This document shows, piece after piece, positions 1 through 10,085 of a stretch of 64,000 bases of DNA. The first letter of the stretch is position 1; each line of letters starts with the position of its first letter. This stretch comes from Pasteurella oralis (GTDB lineage Bacteria; Pseudomonadota; Gammaproteobacteria; Enterobacterales; Pasteurellaceae), in NCBI RefSeq assembly GCF_002850605.1, contig NZ_NXGB01000001.1, positions 434,001 to 498,000 on the forward strand, written 5' to 3'. A program made the position numbers and the translations under genes. Below the pieces are notes generated by a model. The model made no database searches and was not told the origin of the DNA. It saw nothing but the letters and a program-made list of their open reading frames with translations.

Positions 1-1087
1 CGTCTAGTATGATTTGTTTAGCATTGAGTGCTAGTTCTGCATTAATATTTTGGCGATCTTTATTATTTGCTTCAAAAGAGAGAGCAAGATCTTTTAGTTT
101 TAGAAATTTATTTTGGTGAGGATTATCTGGCAGACTTAATGCTTTCATCGTCACTTTTGCTTCGACAGTATCATTATTAAATAGCGTATCAATGAGTAAA
201 TTAATGGCCTCTGGTAAGGTTTTATTTTCTTCAATGATATTGCTGAATTCACGGTAGAAGCTTAGACTATTGGGAATTTGTGTATGTTTAGATGAGAAAA
301 CAAATTCATCAATGTCAGTTTGATCTTGTTCTGAACTTTTATTTTTGTTTGAGATATTGATTTTTTTGCTATTAAATTCTGTACTCAAATCATAATGTTG
401 TTCATTTAAGGATTTACTCAGTGAGTAGTTCAGCTGTTCTAGTTTAATATTGGTATTTTCGCCATTTAATAAGTAAATGTCTGCGCTTTTTACTTTTAAT
501 TCTAACTCAGCCAGATCATATTGGTGATCACCAGTTGGAATTAACACATATTGCCCAGTTAAGCCGTCGAATTTCGTTTTGGCATCATAGTTAAAGCCAG
601 AAAGCTGACTTTGGATTTCCATTGATTTTGTTTTTGCCGCATAGTTAATATGAATTTGTAGATCTTGTGGTTTGTTCGCGAGATCTCTAAATTGGGTCAC
701 GATGTTGGACTGTAAATAATCACCGACGACAGAGAATTTGCTGTTAATACTATTTTTATCAATAGTGATATTGAGTTTTTTATTTAACTCGCTAATAAGT
801 GGCTCAGGAACATGAGATTCAGCAATAATCGTAAAAGGAAGTGCGGTGAGTTTTGTTGAAATAATATCTGTTTTACGTTGTTTATCATCTTCAAGACTAA
901 AAACTAACTCGCGTTGGAAAAAATTCGCATTTTTTTCTGTCACATGTAATGTTAGCTGATCTTTTAAATGGTAAGGAAAACTTTGTAAACTGCGATTAAT
1001 TTTATGATTAGTGTAATATTGTGCCGTAATAGCTAAGGCAAGCGTAATACTGGATAAAATAAGGGTGATTTTGGCTTTTCTCTTCAT
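1..1087 (-). CDS. DUF945 (YdgA-like) family protein, 3' end missing
   Basis: This gene runs off the left edge, so only the first 362 codons are present. I read it open throughout from an ATG at 1085-1087, preceded on the minus strand by a GTAGGGA ribosome site. The N-terminus is MKRKAKITLILSS followed by a hydrophobic stretch and QYYTNHKINRSL. That layout, one anchor then Y-T-x-x-K and a long polar beta-rich region, resembles the E. coli YdgA/DUF945 family, which is about 500 residues long. Its role is not established, and it probably faces the periplasm. It is divergent from metF. The family call rests on the N-terminus and general composition only. Confidence 0.6.
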   Translation of the reverse strand, partial: MKRKAKITLILSSITLALAITAQYYTNHKINRSLQSFPYHLKDQLTLHVTEKNANFFQRELVFSLEDDKQRKTDIISTKLTALPFTIIAESHVPEPLISELNKKLNITIDKNSINSKFSVVGDYLQSNIVTQFRDLANKPQDLQIHINYAAKTKSMEIQSQLSGFNYDAKTKFDGLTGQYVLIPTGDHQYDLAELELKVKSADIYLLNGENTNIKLEQLNYSLSKSLNEQHYDLSTEFNSKKINISNKNKSSEQDQTDIDEFVFSSKHTQIPNSLSFYREFSNIIEENKTLPEAINLLIDTLFNNDTVEAKVTMKALSLPDNPHQNKFLKLKDLALSFEANNKDRQNINAELALNAKQIILD

Positions 1088-1219
1088 GTTTTCCCTACTC
1101 CGTCTGTTTTGACGTGATTTACATAATACAAAGTATAACCAATTCATATTGTGAGTACAAATTCCAGTACTCAGTTCGATTATGAATCGAATTCATTGAT
1201 TGAATGAAATTTTTTAGCA

Positions 1220-1246
1220 TTGACATAATCGCTTTTTCTCTTTAAT
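1220..1246 (+). promoter_or_regulatory. Putative metF promoter
   Basis: A perfect -35 hexamer TTGACA lies at 1220-1225, with TTTAAT at 1241-1246 as the best -10 (five of six). The spacer is only 15 bases, so the -10 may be slightly different. It precedes the putative MetJ boxes by two bases and metF by about 45. Confidence 0.4.
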
Positions 1247-1248
1247 TT

Positions 1249-1264
1249 AGCCATATAGACATCT
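1249..1264 (+). promoter_or_regulatory. Putative MetJ operator (two tandem met boxes)
   Basis: Two adjacent 8-mers, AGCCATAT and AGACATCT, match the known met box AGACGTCT at five and seven of eight positions. MetJ binds tandem 8-bp boxes and represses metF in enterics. The site would cover the transcription start of metF, 29 bases before its ATG. Binding is inferred. Confidence 0.5.
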
Positions 1265-1289
1265 AAAAATAATTTTGTTCATGAGGTGA

Positions 1290-2177
<888 letters not shown>

Positions 2178-2333
2178 GATAAAAGAGCGGTCTGTTTTAA
2201 CAAAATTTTAGTTGTTAATGCTAAAAATAAGACTTAAAAATTCAATATTTGTGTTTTATGCTAAAATTTTTTTAGAAAATAGATAAAAATGCTATTTTGA
2301 ATGTCACAAATAGAAAAATTGTAATCTATGTAT

Positions 2334-2387
2334 AGCCATATTTAGAGATAAATAATGATTTTTATCTAAAAATATGGCTTTTTTTTT
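2334..2387 (+). terminator. Intrinsic terminator downstream of metF
   Basis: The ten-base arm AGCCATATTT pairs perfectly with AAATATGGCT, and an inner AGATAAA pairs with TTTATCT. The hairpin runs straight into nine T residues. There is no T tract on the other strand, so it stops rightward transcription only, 156 bases past the metF stop codon. Confidence 0.85.
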
Positions 2388-2498
2388 GAAAAAGATTCAA
2401 TAAAAATCCACGTTATTTCACATTTTGTTTACATTAGGGATTGCTATTTGATTTAAAACTTGCCATATTCGTAAAAGCATATGCAAACAAAAGGTACT

Positions 2499-2528
2499 GT
2501 TTGGTACCAAACCAACAACATCTTGGAG
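2499..2528 (+). promoter_or_regulatory. dppA leader: palindrome and GcvB-like target beside the RBS
   Basis: A perfect 14-bp palindrome, GTTTGGTACCAAAC, occupies 2499-2512. It overlaps AACCAACAACAT (2510-2521), a CA-rich stretch resembling the sites bound by the GcvB small RNA, which is known to repress dppA in enterics and to target amino-acid and peptide transporters in Pasteurella. The ribosome site GGAG is at 2525-2528. Regulation by GcvB here is inferred. Confidence 0.45.
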
Positions 2529-2534
2529 TGAAAA

Positions 2535-4133
2535 ATGAAAAAATTAACCAAACTCTCTCTTATCGCAGTAGCGATGACTTCGACAGCAGCCTTTGCAGCG
2601 GGTCCGAAAACATTCGTTTACTGTTCTGAAGCCTCACCTTCTTATTTAAGCCCTGTGCTTGGTACTGATGGTGCAACTATTGATGCTTCTGGACAAGCCA
2701 TGTTCAATGGTTTAACGACATTTGAGCGTGGTACCACGAATGTGATTCCTGCACTAGCAGAAAAATGGGACGTGGCAGATGATGGTAAAACCTATGTGTT
2801 TCATTTACGTAAAGGGGTGAAATTCCACAGTAATAAAGCGTTTAAACCAAGTCGTGATTTTAATGCTGATGATGTGGTTTTCTCTTTTAATCGTCAATTA
2901 GATCCAAATCATCCTTATCACAAAGTTTCTGGCGGTAATTACGAGTATTTTATCGGTATGGATATGCAAAATATCATTGATAAAGTAGAAAAACTGGATG
3001 ATTACACAGTGAAAATCAGCTTGAAAGTCCCTAATGCACCATTTTTAGCGAATTTAGCGATGGATTTTGCCTCCATTTATTCTGCGGAATACGCAGCTGC
3101 AATGGCAACAGCAAAAACGCCAGAGAAATTAGATAGCGCACCAATTGGTACGGGTCCATTTGAATTTGTTTCGTATCAAAAAGATTCTTCTGTTCGTTTT
3201 AAAGCCTTTGAAAATTATTGGCAAGGTAAAGCGAAAATTGATCGCTTAGTTTTCTCTATTACGCCTGATGCTTCAGTGCGTTATGCCAAATTACAGAAAG
3301 GGGAATGTCATGCTGCGCCATATCCAAATCCTGCAGATATTGTAAAATTAAAAGCAGATCCAAATATCAACTTATTGACTAAACCGGGTTTGAATGTAGG
3401 TTATTTAAATTTCAATGTAAAAAAAGCGCCTTTTGATAATGTCAAAGTGCGTCAAGCATTGAATTATGCGGTGAATAAAGAAGCGATTATTGAGTCAGTT
3501 TATCAAGGGGCAGGACAGGTCGCTAAAAACCCAATTCCACCAACAATGTGGTCTTATAATGATGATGTGAAAGATTATGAATACGATCCAGAGAAAGCAA
3601 AAGCCTTATTAAAAGAAGCGGGTTTTGAAAATGGCTTTGACACGGATTTGTGGGCAATGCCAGTTTCGCGTCCATATAACCCAAATGCACGCCGTATGGC
3701 AGAATTGGTACAAGCTGATTGGGAAAAAGTAGGGGTAAAAGCAAAAATTGTTAGCTACGAATGGGGTGAATATCTTAAACGTATGCGTGCAGGCGATCAC
3801 CAAACAGGTATGATGGGATGGACAGGAGATAATGGTGATCCCGATAACTTCTTAAATACGTTATTAAGCTGTGCCGCAGTAGAATCGGGTTCCAACTATG
3901 CGAAATTCTGTCATCAAGAATTTAATGATCTTGTGACAAAAGCTGCACAAGTGACTGATCCGACTGAGCGTACTGCGCTTTATAAGCAAGCCCAAGTCGT
4001 ATTTAAAGCACAGGCACCATGGATCACCATTGCGCATTCAACTACTTACTTCCCAGTACGTAAAGAAGTGAAAGGCTATGTGATTGATCCATTTGGCTTA
4101 CATAACTTCTATTTAGTTGATTTAGTGAAGTAA
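2535..4133 (+). CDS. dppA: Periplasmic dipeptide-binding protein DppA
   Basis: This is the solute-binding component of the Dpp ABC importer (SBP family 5). The 532 residues start with the Sec signal peptide MKKLTKLSLIAVAMTSTAAFA and then YCSEASP. Long blocks match E. coli DppA, such as the GTGPF, SITPDASVRYAKLQK, PGLNVGYL and MGWTGDNGDPDNF segments. No lipobox cysteine is present, unlike the related H. influenzae haem-binding lipoprotein HbpA, so it should be soluble in the periplasm. In Pasteurellaceae, dpp systems can carry haem as well as dipeptides; which ligand this one prefers cannot be read from sequence. It heads dppABCDF but is separated from dppB by 175 bases with a hairpin. Confidence 0.93.
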   Translation: MKKLTKLSLIAVAMTSTAAFAAGPKTFVYCSEASPSYLSPVLGTDGATIDASGQAMFNGLTTFERGTTNVIPALAEKWDVADDGKTYVFHLRKGVKFHSNKAFKPSRDFNADDVVFSFNRQLDPNHPYHKVSGGNYEYFIGMDMQNIIDKVEKLDDYTVKISLKVPNAPFLANLAMDFASIYSAEYAAAMATAKTPEKLDSAPIGTGPFEFVSYQKDSSVRFKAFENYWQGKAKIDRLVFSITPDASVRYAKLQKGECHAAPYPNPADIVKLKADPNINLLTKPGLNVGYLNFNVKKAPFDNVKVRQALNYAVNKEAIIESVYQGAGQVAKNPIPPTMWSYNDDVKDYEYDPEKAKALLKEAGFENGFDTDLWAMPVSRPYNPNARRMAELVQADWEKVGVKAKIVSYEWGEYLKRMRAGDHQTGMMGWTGDNGDPDNFLNTLLSCAAVESGSNYAKFCHQEFNDLVTKAAQVTDPTERTALYKQAQVVFKAQAPWITIAHSTTYFPVRKEVKGYVIDPFGLHNFYLVDLVK

Positions 4134-4173
4134 GCTTTGAAAGTGCGGTCAAATTTTTGAGGATTTGGCAAGA

Positions 4174-4210
4174 TAGGATAGGGCGAGTTGATCAGGCTTG
4201 TGCTATCCTA
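4174..4210 (+). other. Hairpin between dppA and dppB
   Basis: TAGGATAG (4174-4181) and CTATCCTA (4203-4210) form a perfect 8-bp stem with a 21-base loop. No clean T tract follows. It may protect the dppA 3' end or partly block read-through, which would help make more DppA than membrane components. A USS copy lies just before it at 4141-4149. Confidence 0.4.
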
Positions 4211-4308
4211 CATTGATTTTTATTTATTCCATTTTCAGTGTGACCGCTGATGATTTTCCTCAATGAGAGGAAACAGGGATTCAAAATTATAAATATAGAG
4301 AGTCTTCG

Positions 4309-5313
4309 ATGTTTCAATTTATTTTTAAACGCCTTTTAATGGTTATTCCAACATTTATTGCAATAACCCTCATTACTTTTGCGTTAGTCCACATGATTCC
4401 GGGTGATCCAATTGAAATTCGCATGGGTGAGCGTGGCTTAACACCAGAAATCCATGCTGAAATGATGCAAAAACTTGGATTAGATAGACCTTTACCAGAG
4501 CAGTATTTCACCTATGTTAAAGGTGTGTTACAAGGGGATTTAGGCACTTCATTTCGTAATAACGAACCTGTACTCAAAGAGTTTTTTACGCTCTTTCCCG
4601 CCACAGTCGAATTAGCTTTTTTTGCTTTATTGTGGTCGTTAATTTTGGGTATTTTCTTAGGGATAATTGCCGCCGTAAAAAAAGATTCTTGGATATCGCA
4701 TACCGTCACGGCACTTTCTCTCACAGGCTATTCTATGCCGATTTTTTGGTGGGGGCTGATTTTAATCCTCTATTTTTCCACACCTTTGGGCTTGCCTGCT
4801 TCGGGTCGTCTACCCGCTGAATATTGGATTGAAGCTGAGACAGGATTTATGCTGATTGACACCTGGAATTCTGATGAACCAGGTGCATTCTTAGCTGCCA
4901 TTAAATCGTTAATTTTGCCTGCTATTGTACTCGGTACTATTCCGCTGGCTGTCATTACACGTATGACGCGTTCCTCGATGTTAGAAGTACTTGGCGAAGA
5001 TTATATTCGTACGGCAAAAGCTAAGGGACTAAATACAACTCGAATTGTTGTTGTACATGCATTACGTAATGCATTAATTCCTGTTGTAACAGTAGTCGGA
5101 TTAATTGTTGGACAATTGCTTTCTGGTGCAGTATTAACTGAGAATATTTTCTCTTGGCCTGGGATTGGTAAATGGATTATTGATGCGATTAATTCACGTG
5201 ATTATCCTGTGTTACAAGGTTCCGTACTGATTATCGCTACGCTGATTATTTTAGTGAATTTAACGGTTGATTTAATTTATGGCGTTGTTAATCCGCGTAT
5301 TCGCCATACTTAA
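4309..5313 (+). CDS. dppB: Dipeptide ABC transporter permease DppB
   Basis: One of the two inner-membrane channel subunits of the Dpp importer. The 334-residue protein (339 in E. coli) opens with a transmembrane helix, MFQFIFKRLLMVIPTFIAIT, then a periplasmic loop and further helices. The cytoplasmic EAA-type loop that contacts the ATPases is seen near residue 230 (DYIRTAKAKGLNTTRIVVVH), followed by NALIPVVTVVG and SGAVLTENIFSWPGIG. It starts the dppBCDF block, with 23 bases to dppC. Confidence 0.93.
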   Translation: MFQFIFKRLLMVIPTFIAITLITFALVHMIPGDPIEIRMGERGLTPEIHAEMMQKLGLDRPLPEQYFTYVKGVLQGDLGTSFRNNEPVLKEFFTLFPATVELAFFALLWSLILGIFLGIIAAVKKDSWISHTVTALSLTGYSMPIFWWGLILILYFSTPLGLPASGRLPAEYWIEAETGFMLIDTWNSDEPGAFLAAIKSLILPAIVLGTIPLAVITRMTRSSMLEVLGEDYIRTAKAKGLNTTRIVVVHALRNALIPVVTVVGLIVGQLLSGAVLTENIFSWPGIGKWIIDAINSRDYPVLQGSVLIIATLIILVNLTVDLIYGVVNPRIRHT

Positions 5314-5336
5314 TTTTGATTTGATTGGAGTGAAAC

Positions 5337-6230
5337 ATGTCAAGTGTAACCACAGTGAGTTCACCTGCACCGAAAACGCCATTACAAGAATTTTGGTTTT
5401 ATTTTAAACAAAATCATGGTGCAGTGATTGGGCTGACTTTTATTACGATTGTGTTAATCGTTTGTATTTTTGCTGGGGTAATCGCCCCTTTTGATCCTAT
5501 TACACAGGATCGCAGTGCCTTATTGCTTCCTCCTGCATGGATTGAAGGCGGAAATAGTGCTTATTTATTAGGCACTGATGATATTGGACGTGATATTTTA
5601 TCGCGTATTATCTATGGTGCACGCCTTTCTGTGTTTATTGGCTTGACCATTGTTTTATTGTCTTGTTTCTTTGGCGTGATTCTCGGTTTACTCGCGGGTT
5701 ATTATGGTGGCTTAATTGATACAATGATTATGCGTTTTGTCGATATTATGTTGGCTATTCCAAGTTTATTATTAACTATTGGGGTGGTAACGATTCTTGG
5801 ACCTTCTTTAACCAATGCTGCGATTGCGATTGCTGTGGTTTCTATTCCAAGTTATGTTCGTTTAACACGCGCTTCAGTTTTAAATGAAAAAAATCGTGAC
5901 TATGTAATTGCTTCTCGTGTTGCTGGGGCAGGCGTATTTCGTTTAATGTTTATTGTCATTTTACCTAATTGTTTAGCGCCATTAATTGTACAAATGACAA
6001 TGGGCATTTCTAATGCAATTCTTGAACTTGCTGCATTGGGTTTCTTAGGTATTGGTGCACAGCCTCCAACACCTGAATTAGGTACGATGTTAGCGGAATC
6101 TCGTAGCTTTATGCAAACAGCACATTGGCTCGTCACAATTCCCGGTTTAGCAATTCTTTCTCTCGTACTGGCTTTCAATTTAATGGGCGATGGTTTACGA
6201 GATGCGCTAGATCCAAAATTAAAACAATAA
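5337..6230 (+). CDS. dppC: Dipeptide ABC transporter permease DppC
   Basis: The second inner-membrane channel subunit of Dpp, 297 residues (300 in E. coli). It has the OppC-type N-terminal region ([19 protein letters not shown]), the [19 protein letters not shown] segment found in this permease subfamily, and the EAA loop [20 protein letters not shown], followed by [16 protein letters not shown] good ribosome site, TTGGAG, precedes the ATG. It sits 10 bases before dppD, so the two are surely co-transcribed. Confidence 0.93.
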   Translation: MSSVTTVSSPAPKTPLQEFWFYFKQNHGAVIGLTFITIVLIVCIFAGVIAPFDPITQDRSALLLPPAWIEGGNSAYLLGTDDIGRDILSRIIYGARLSVFIGLTIVLLSCFFGVILGLLAGYYGGLIDTMIMRFVDIMLAIPSLLLTIGVVTILGPSLTNAAIAIAVVSIPSYVRLTRASVLNEKNRDYVIASRVAGAGVFRLMFIVILPNCLAPLIVQMTMGISNAILELAALGFLGIGAQPPTPELGTMLAESRSFMQTAHWLVTIPGLAILSLVLAFNLMGDGLRDALDPKLKQ

Positions 6231-6240
6231 GGGGAAAAGC

Positions 6241-7236
6241 ATGGCATTATTAAATGTAGAAAATTTATCTGTTCATTTTGGTGATGAAAACACCCCGTTT
6301 AAAGCCGTTGACCGAATTAACTACACGATAAATGAAGGTGAAGTATTAGGGATTGTGGGGGAGTCTGGTTCTGGAAAATCCGTCAGTTCATTAGCAATTA
6401 TGGGCTTAATTGATTACCCAGGACGTGTGTATGCTGATAAGTTAGCCTTTAATCAAAGTGACCTACTTACACTGAATGCGAAGCAAAAACAGAAAATTGT
6501 AGGTGCGGATGTTTCCATGATTTTCCAAGATGCGATGACTAGCTTAAATCCAAGCTATACTGTAGGTTATCAGATCATGGAAGCGTTGAAAGTCCACCAA
6601 GGTGGGAGCAAAGCATGGCGATATGAGCGAACAATTGAATTATTAACGCTAGTGGGTATTCCAGATCCGACTTCTCGTTTAGATGTTTATCCTCACCAGC
6701 TCTCTGGTGGTATGAGCCAACGAGTGATGATCGCGATGGCGATTGCTTGTAATCCAAAATTATTAATTGCCGATGAACCGACTACCGCGCTGGATGTGAC
6801 GATTCAAGCTCAAATTATTGATTTGTTACTTGAATTACAACGTAAAAAAAATATGGCATTAATTTTGATTACGCATGATCTTGCTTTAGTGGCAGAAGCA
6901 GCACATCGTATTATTGTGATGTATGCAGGGCAAGTTGTAGAAGAAGGGAAAGCGGAAGAAATTTTTAGCACGCCATTACATCCTTATACTCAAGCATTAT
7001 TACGTGCCTTGCCTGAATTTGCAGAAGGAAAATCTCGCTTGCAATCCTTACCTGGTGTAGTGCCGGGTAAATATGATCGCCCAACAGGTTGTTTACTTAA
7101 CCCACGTTGTCCGTATGCAACAGAATTATGTCGCCAGCAAGAGCCAGAAACACAAGTTGTGAATGGTCATCGAGTGAAATGCCATACACCATTAAATGCA
7201 CAAGGGATTCCAAGCACACCCGCACTTGCCGTGTGA
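6241..7236 (+). CDS. dppD: Dipeptide ABC transporter ATP-binding protein DppD
   Basis: One of the two ATPases that power Dpp import from the cytoplasmic face. The 331 residues hold Walker A GESGSGKS (about residues 40-47), the signature LSGGMSQR, Walker [13 protein letters not shown] and the switch histidine in [11 protein letters not shown]. The C-terminal oligopeptide-transporter extension carries [17 protein letters not shown], the cysteine cluster typical of the DppD/OppD group. Start chosen at the ATG after AAGGGGAAAAGC. Confidence 0.94.
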   Translation: MALLNVENLSVHFGDENTPFKAVDRINYTINEGEVLGIVGESGSGKSVSSLAIMGLIDYPGRVYADKLAFNQSDLLTLNAKQKQKIVGADVSMIFQDAMTSLNPSYTVGYQIMEALKVHQGGSKAWRYERTIELLTLVGIPDPTSRLDVYPHQLSGGMSQRVMIAMAIACNPKLLIADEPTTALDVTIQAQIIDLLLELQRKKNMALILITHDLALVAEAAHRIIVMYAGQVVEEGKAEEIFSTPLHPYTQALLRALPEFAEGKSRLQSLPGVVPGKYDRPTGCLLNPRCPYATELCRQQEPETQVVNGHRVKCHTPLNAQGIPSTPALAV

Positions 7237-7259
7237 TAACAATAATAAAAGAGAGCAAT

Positions 7260-8240
7260 ATGCAACAAAATCAATTACAAGCACCACTTTTGGATGCGAT
7301 AAATCTCAAAAAATATTATCCCGTCAAAAAAGGGATGTTCAGTAAACCAAAGCTGGTTAAAGCAGTAGATGGTGTTTCGTTTACTCTTGAACGAAGCAAA
7401 ACTCTTGCTATTGTTGGGGAATCAGGTTGTGGTAAATCGACACTTGGTCGAATGCTAACAATGATTGAACAACCAACTTATGGGGAATTATTTTACAAAG
7501 GGCAAAACTTTTTAGTGAATGATACCGCGACGCAAAAATTACGCCGTAAAAAAATTCAAATTGTTTTCCAAAATCCTTATGCGTCTTTAAATCCACGTAA
7601 AAAAATAGGGACAATTTTAGAAGAACCTTTACTCATTAATACTAATTTGTCTGCTCAACAACGTAAACAACAAGTCTTGGAGATGATGGCGAAAGTAGGC
7701 TTAAAACCAGAGTTTTATGATCGTTATCCACATATGTTTTCAGGTGGTCAGCGTCAGCGTATTGCAATTGCACGTGGCTTAATGTTACATCCAGATATTG
7801 TGGTGGCGGATGAACCCGTTTCAGCACTTGATGTTTCTGTCCGAGCTCAAGTACTCAATTTAATGATGGATTTACAAGAAGAAATGGGGCTGTCTTATGT
7901 GTTTATTTCCCATGATCTTTCTGTTGTAGAGCACATTGCTGATGAAGTCATGGTGATGTATTTAGGTCGTTGTGTTGAACAAGGCGATACAAAAACCATT
8001 TTTAGTCACCCGCGCCATCCTTATACACAAGCGTTATTATCTGCAACACCAAGGTTAGAAGCAGAACATCGTAGAGAGCGGATTAAGTTGACAGGTGAAT
8101 TACCTAGCCCATTGAGTCCGCCTAAAGGTTGTGCATTTCATGCGCGTTGTCGCTTTGCTACAGCACAATGTGCCATTGAAAAACCTACATTAAAAACCTA
8201 TGCAGATGGGACTAAAATCGCTTGTTTTATCGTCGATTAA
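7260..8240 (+). CDS. dppF: Dipeptide ABC transporter ATP-binding protein DppF
   Basis: Partner ATPase of DppD. The 326-residue product has Walker A GESGCGKST, signature FSGGQRQR, Walker B IVVADEPVSALD and switch FISHDLSVVEH, then the oligopeptide C-terminal domain with the cysteine cluster GCAFHARCRFATAQC. The open frame extends back to 7107, overlapping dppD. I place the start at the ATG of MQQNQLQAPLL, preceded by GAGAG, which gives the normal length and a 23-base gap after dppD. Last gene of the dpp block, followed by a terminator. Confidence 0.94.
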   Translation: MQQNQLQAPLLDAINLKKYYPVKKGMFSKPKLVKAVDGVSFTLERSKTLAIVGESGCGKSTLGRMLTMIEQPTYGELFYKGQNFLVNDTATQKLRRKKIQIVFQNPYASLNPRKKIGTILEEPLLINTNLSAQQRKQQVLEMMAKVGLKPEFYDRYPHMFSGGQRQRIAIARGLMLHPDIVVADEPVSALDVSVRAQVLNLMMDLQEEMGLSYVFISHDLSVVEHIADEVMVMYLGRCVEQGDTKTIFSHPRHPYTQALLSATPRLEAEHRRERIKLTGELPSPLSPPKGCAFHARCRFATAQCAIEKPTLKTYADGTKIACFIVD

Positions 8241-8246
8241 TTGAAC

Positions 8247-8271
8247 AAAGCGAATATTATGTTCGCTTTTT
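8247..8271 (+). terminator. Intrinsic terminator of the dpp operon
   Basis: AAAGCGAA (8247-8254) and TTCGCTTT (8262-8269) make a perfect 8-bp stem with a 7-base loop, ending in TTTTT. It lies seven bases after the dppF stop codon. A USS follows at 8297-8305. Confidence 0.8.
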
Positions 8272-8304
8272 AATCTTGAAAATTTATAGAAAATCGACCG
8301 CACT

Positions 8305-9090
8305 TTAAGTTCTCTCTTTTTTAAATAAAGAGAGTAAAAATAATAAGCTGGCACTAATCACTACGGAAGGTCCCGCAGCTGTATCGTAGAAGGCAGAAAG
8401 TAATAACCCTAAACTAATTGCTACCATGCTGACAAAAACAGCAATAATCACCATATTTTCTGGTGTTTTAGCAAATCGACGCGCGGTTGCAGAAGGAATG
8501 ATAAGTAGTGATGTAATAATTAATGCACCAACAAATTTCATACTGAGTGCAATAGTTAATGCGGTGAGAATCATCAAAATAAAGCGCATTTTTTGTACAT
8601 TAATCCCTTCTACTTGCGCTAATTCTGGACTGACTGTTGTCGAGAGCAACGGTTGCCAGAAATACAGTAAAGTGACTAACACGATGGTGACACCTAATCC
8701 GATGAAAATAAGATCGTCATAATTCATCGCCAGTAAGTCACCAAATAAATATGCCATTAAATCAACACGTACGTTTTGTAATAAACCCACCGTTACTACA
8801 CCTAAGGATAAGCAACTGTGTGCGATAATGCCAAGCAAAGTATCGACTGAAAACTGTGTTTTTCCTTCTAACCATACCATGCTGACAGCAAGAATTAGAG
8901 TTAAAATGACAATGGACAAATAAGGATTAATTTCCAGAAAAATACCAAGTGCCACACCGAGTAAGGCGGAGTGTGCTAGGGTATCGCCGAAGTATGCCAT
9001 TTTGCGCCATACTACAAAAGCACCGAGTGGCGCTGTAATCAGAGAAAGTAAAATACCAGTTAACCAAGCGGGGAAAAGAATTTCAAACAT
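8305..9090 (-). CDS. znuB: Zinc ABC transporter permease ZnuB
   Basis: Inner-membrane channel of the high-affinity zinc importer (ABC-3 family). The 261-residue protein is largely hydrophobic with about eight membrane segments and has the family markers [20 protein letters not shown] at the start, [17 protein letters not shown], and [18 protein letters not shown] near residue 195. Length matches E. coli ZnuB (261). It follows znuC on the minus strand after 11 bases and is co-transcribed with it. A USS overlaps its stop codon. No znuA is next to it; H. influenzae likewise keeps znuA elsewhere. Confidence 0.92.
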   Translation of the reverse strand: MFEILFPAWLTGILLSLITAPLGAFVVWRKMAYFGDTLAHSALLGVALGIFLEINPYLSIVILTLILAVSMVWLEGKTQFSVDTLLGIIAHSCLSLGVVTVGLLQNVRVDLMAYLFGDLLAMNYDDLIFIGLGVTIVLVTLLYFWQPLLSTTVSPELAQVEGINVQKMRFILMILTALTIALSMKFVGALIITSLLIIPSATARRFAKTPENMVIIAVFVSMVAISLGLLLSAFYDTAAGPSVVISASLLFLLSLFKKERT

Positions 9091-9101
9091 GATTTATCTC
9101 G

Positions 9102-9893
9102 TTATTTTTGATGTGTACATTGCTGTGATGTAAAGTTGGGTGCACAACATATATCACCATGTATGTCATGTTTATGATTATGCTTATGGGTATAAAGTGC
9201 AACATTCTTAGCAAATTGATCACCAAAGAAATGAATAAATGTGGGATCATTCGATACAGTTTCAGGCGTACCAGCACAACAAATATGTTGATTGATACAC
9301 AATACTTCATGTGTGTCAGCCATTACAATATTTAAATCATGGGACACCATTAAAATCGCACAATTCAGTTTTTGTTGTGTTTGATGAATTAATTGGTAAA
9401 GTTCTGCTTGCCCGTTAATATCAACACCTTGAGTTGGTTCATCAAGCACTAATAAGTTAGGTTTGTTTAAAATAGCTCTGGCAAGTAATACTCGCTGCAT
9501 TTCACCACCAGAGAGCTTTTGCATGTTATTTGTGCTCAAATGAGAAATTGACAATAAAGTCAGTGTTGCTTGGATTTCTTGTGGGTAAATCCCTTTTTTG
9601 AGTGATAAAAATCGTTCTACGGTAATAGGCAAGCTTTGGTCTAAATGAATTTTTTGTGGCACATAACCAATACGCACATTTTTACTATAATGCACTTGAC
9701 CGGATGTTGGTGCTAATAGTTTAAGTAACACCTTTAATAAGGTCGATTTACCGCCACCATTTGGACCAACGATCGTAATGATTGAATTTGGATAAATTGT
9801 AAGATTGATATCTTGTAATGCCTTTTTCTGTTCAAAAGTGACATTAATATTTTTTAGTTCAACTAGAGGTAATTTGATAGAATGAATTTGCAT
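9102..9893 (-). CDS. znuC: Zinc ABC transporter ATP-binding protein ZnuC
   Basis: ATPase of the zinc importer, 263 residues. Visible motifs are Walker [10 protein letters not shown] (about residue 45), signature LSGGEMQR, Walker [13 protein letters not shown] and switch MVSHDLNIV. After the ABC domain comes [13 protein letters not shown] and a metal-binding-looking tail: [17 protein letters not shown] and then QQCTHQK. A histidine-rich tail is known in ZnuC, but the extra cysteines at the very end are notable. The gene is divergent from mepM with a 192-bp gap; I could not pick out a convincing Zur site in it. Confidence 0.93.
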   Translation of the reverse strand: MQIHSIKLPLVELKNINVTFEQKKALQDINLTIYPNSIITIVGPNGGGKSTLLKVLLKLLAPTSGQVHYSKNVRIGYVPQKIHLDQSLPITVERFLSLKKGIYPQEIQATLTLLSISHLSTNNMQKLSGGEMQRVLLARAILNKPNLLVLDEPTQGVDINGQAELYQLIHQTQQKLNCAILMVSHDLNIVMADTHEVLCINQHICCAGTPETVSNDPTFIHFFGDQFAKNVALYTHKHNHKHDIHGDICCAPNFTSQQCTHQK

Positions 9894-10085
9894 TATTTGC
9901 TAGACTTGACGGCTTAAGAATTGCAGTAAAAATAGCTTATTTTTCGCTGTTTAACAAGTTTGCTGTATGAAAATGAGTAGAATGGATACAATTTCAGCAT
10001 TTATTGGCTTTTTTTAAAGAGTTGTAGAATTTTTTATCATTTGCTTGGTCATAATAAAACGAAATTATAGGAATAAAGGAATAGA

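Larger units (their letters stand above)
2178..2534 (+). other. metF-dppA intergenic region (357 bp)
   Basis: No plausible protein gene lies here. It holds, in order, about 155 AT-rich bases after metF, a strong intrinsic terminator (2334-2387), and a dppA leader with a 14-bp palindrome and an ACAACAT target-like site. A weak promoter candidate is TTTACA at 2428-2433 with TTTAAA at 2452-2457, 18 bases apart. The 2178-2333 part could be a long metF 3' UTR or the body of a small RNA; the sequence does not decide. Confidence 0.6.

Noticed and set aside
5900-6247. 115-codon open frame opposite dppC
   Set aside because: Antisense to the conserved EAA loop and C-terminus of dppC; no independent support.
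7107-7259. Longer dppF start overlapping the end of dppD
   Set aside because: The extension is the shifted frame of dppD; the ATG at 7260 follows GAGAG and restores the normal length.
9894-10085. Search for a Zur operator between znuC and mepM
   Set aside because: No sequence close to the known Zur palindrome was found; the AT-rich matches are too short.
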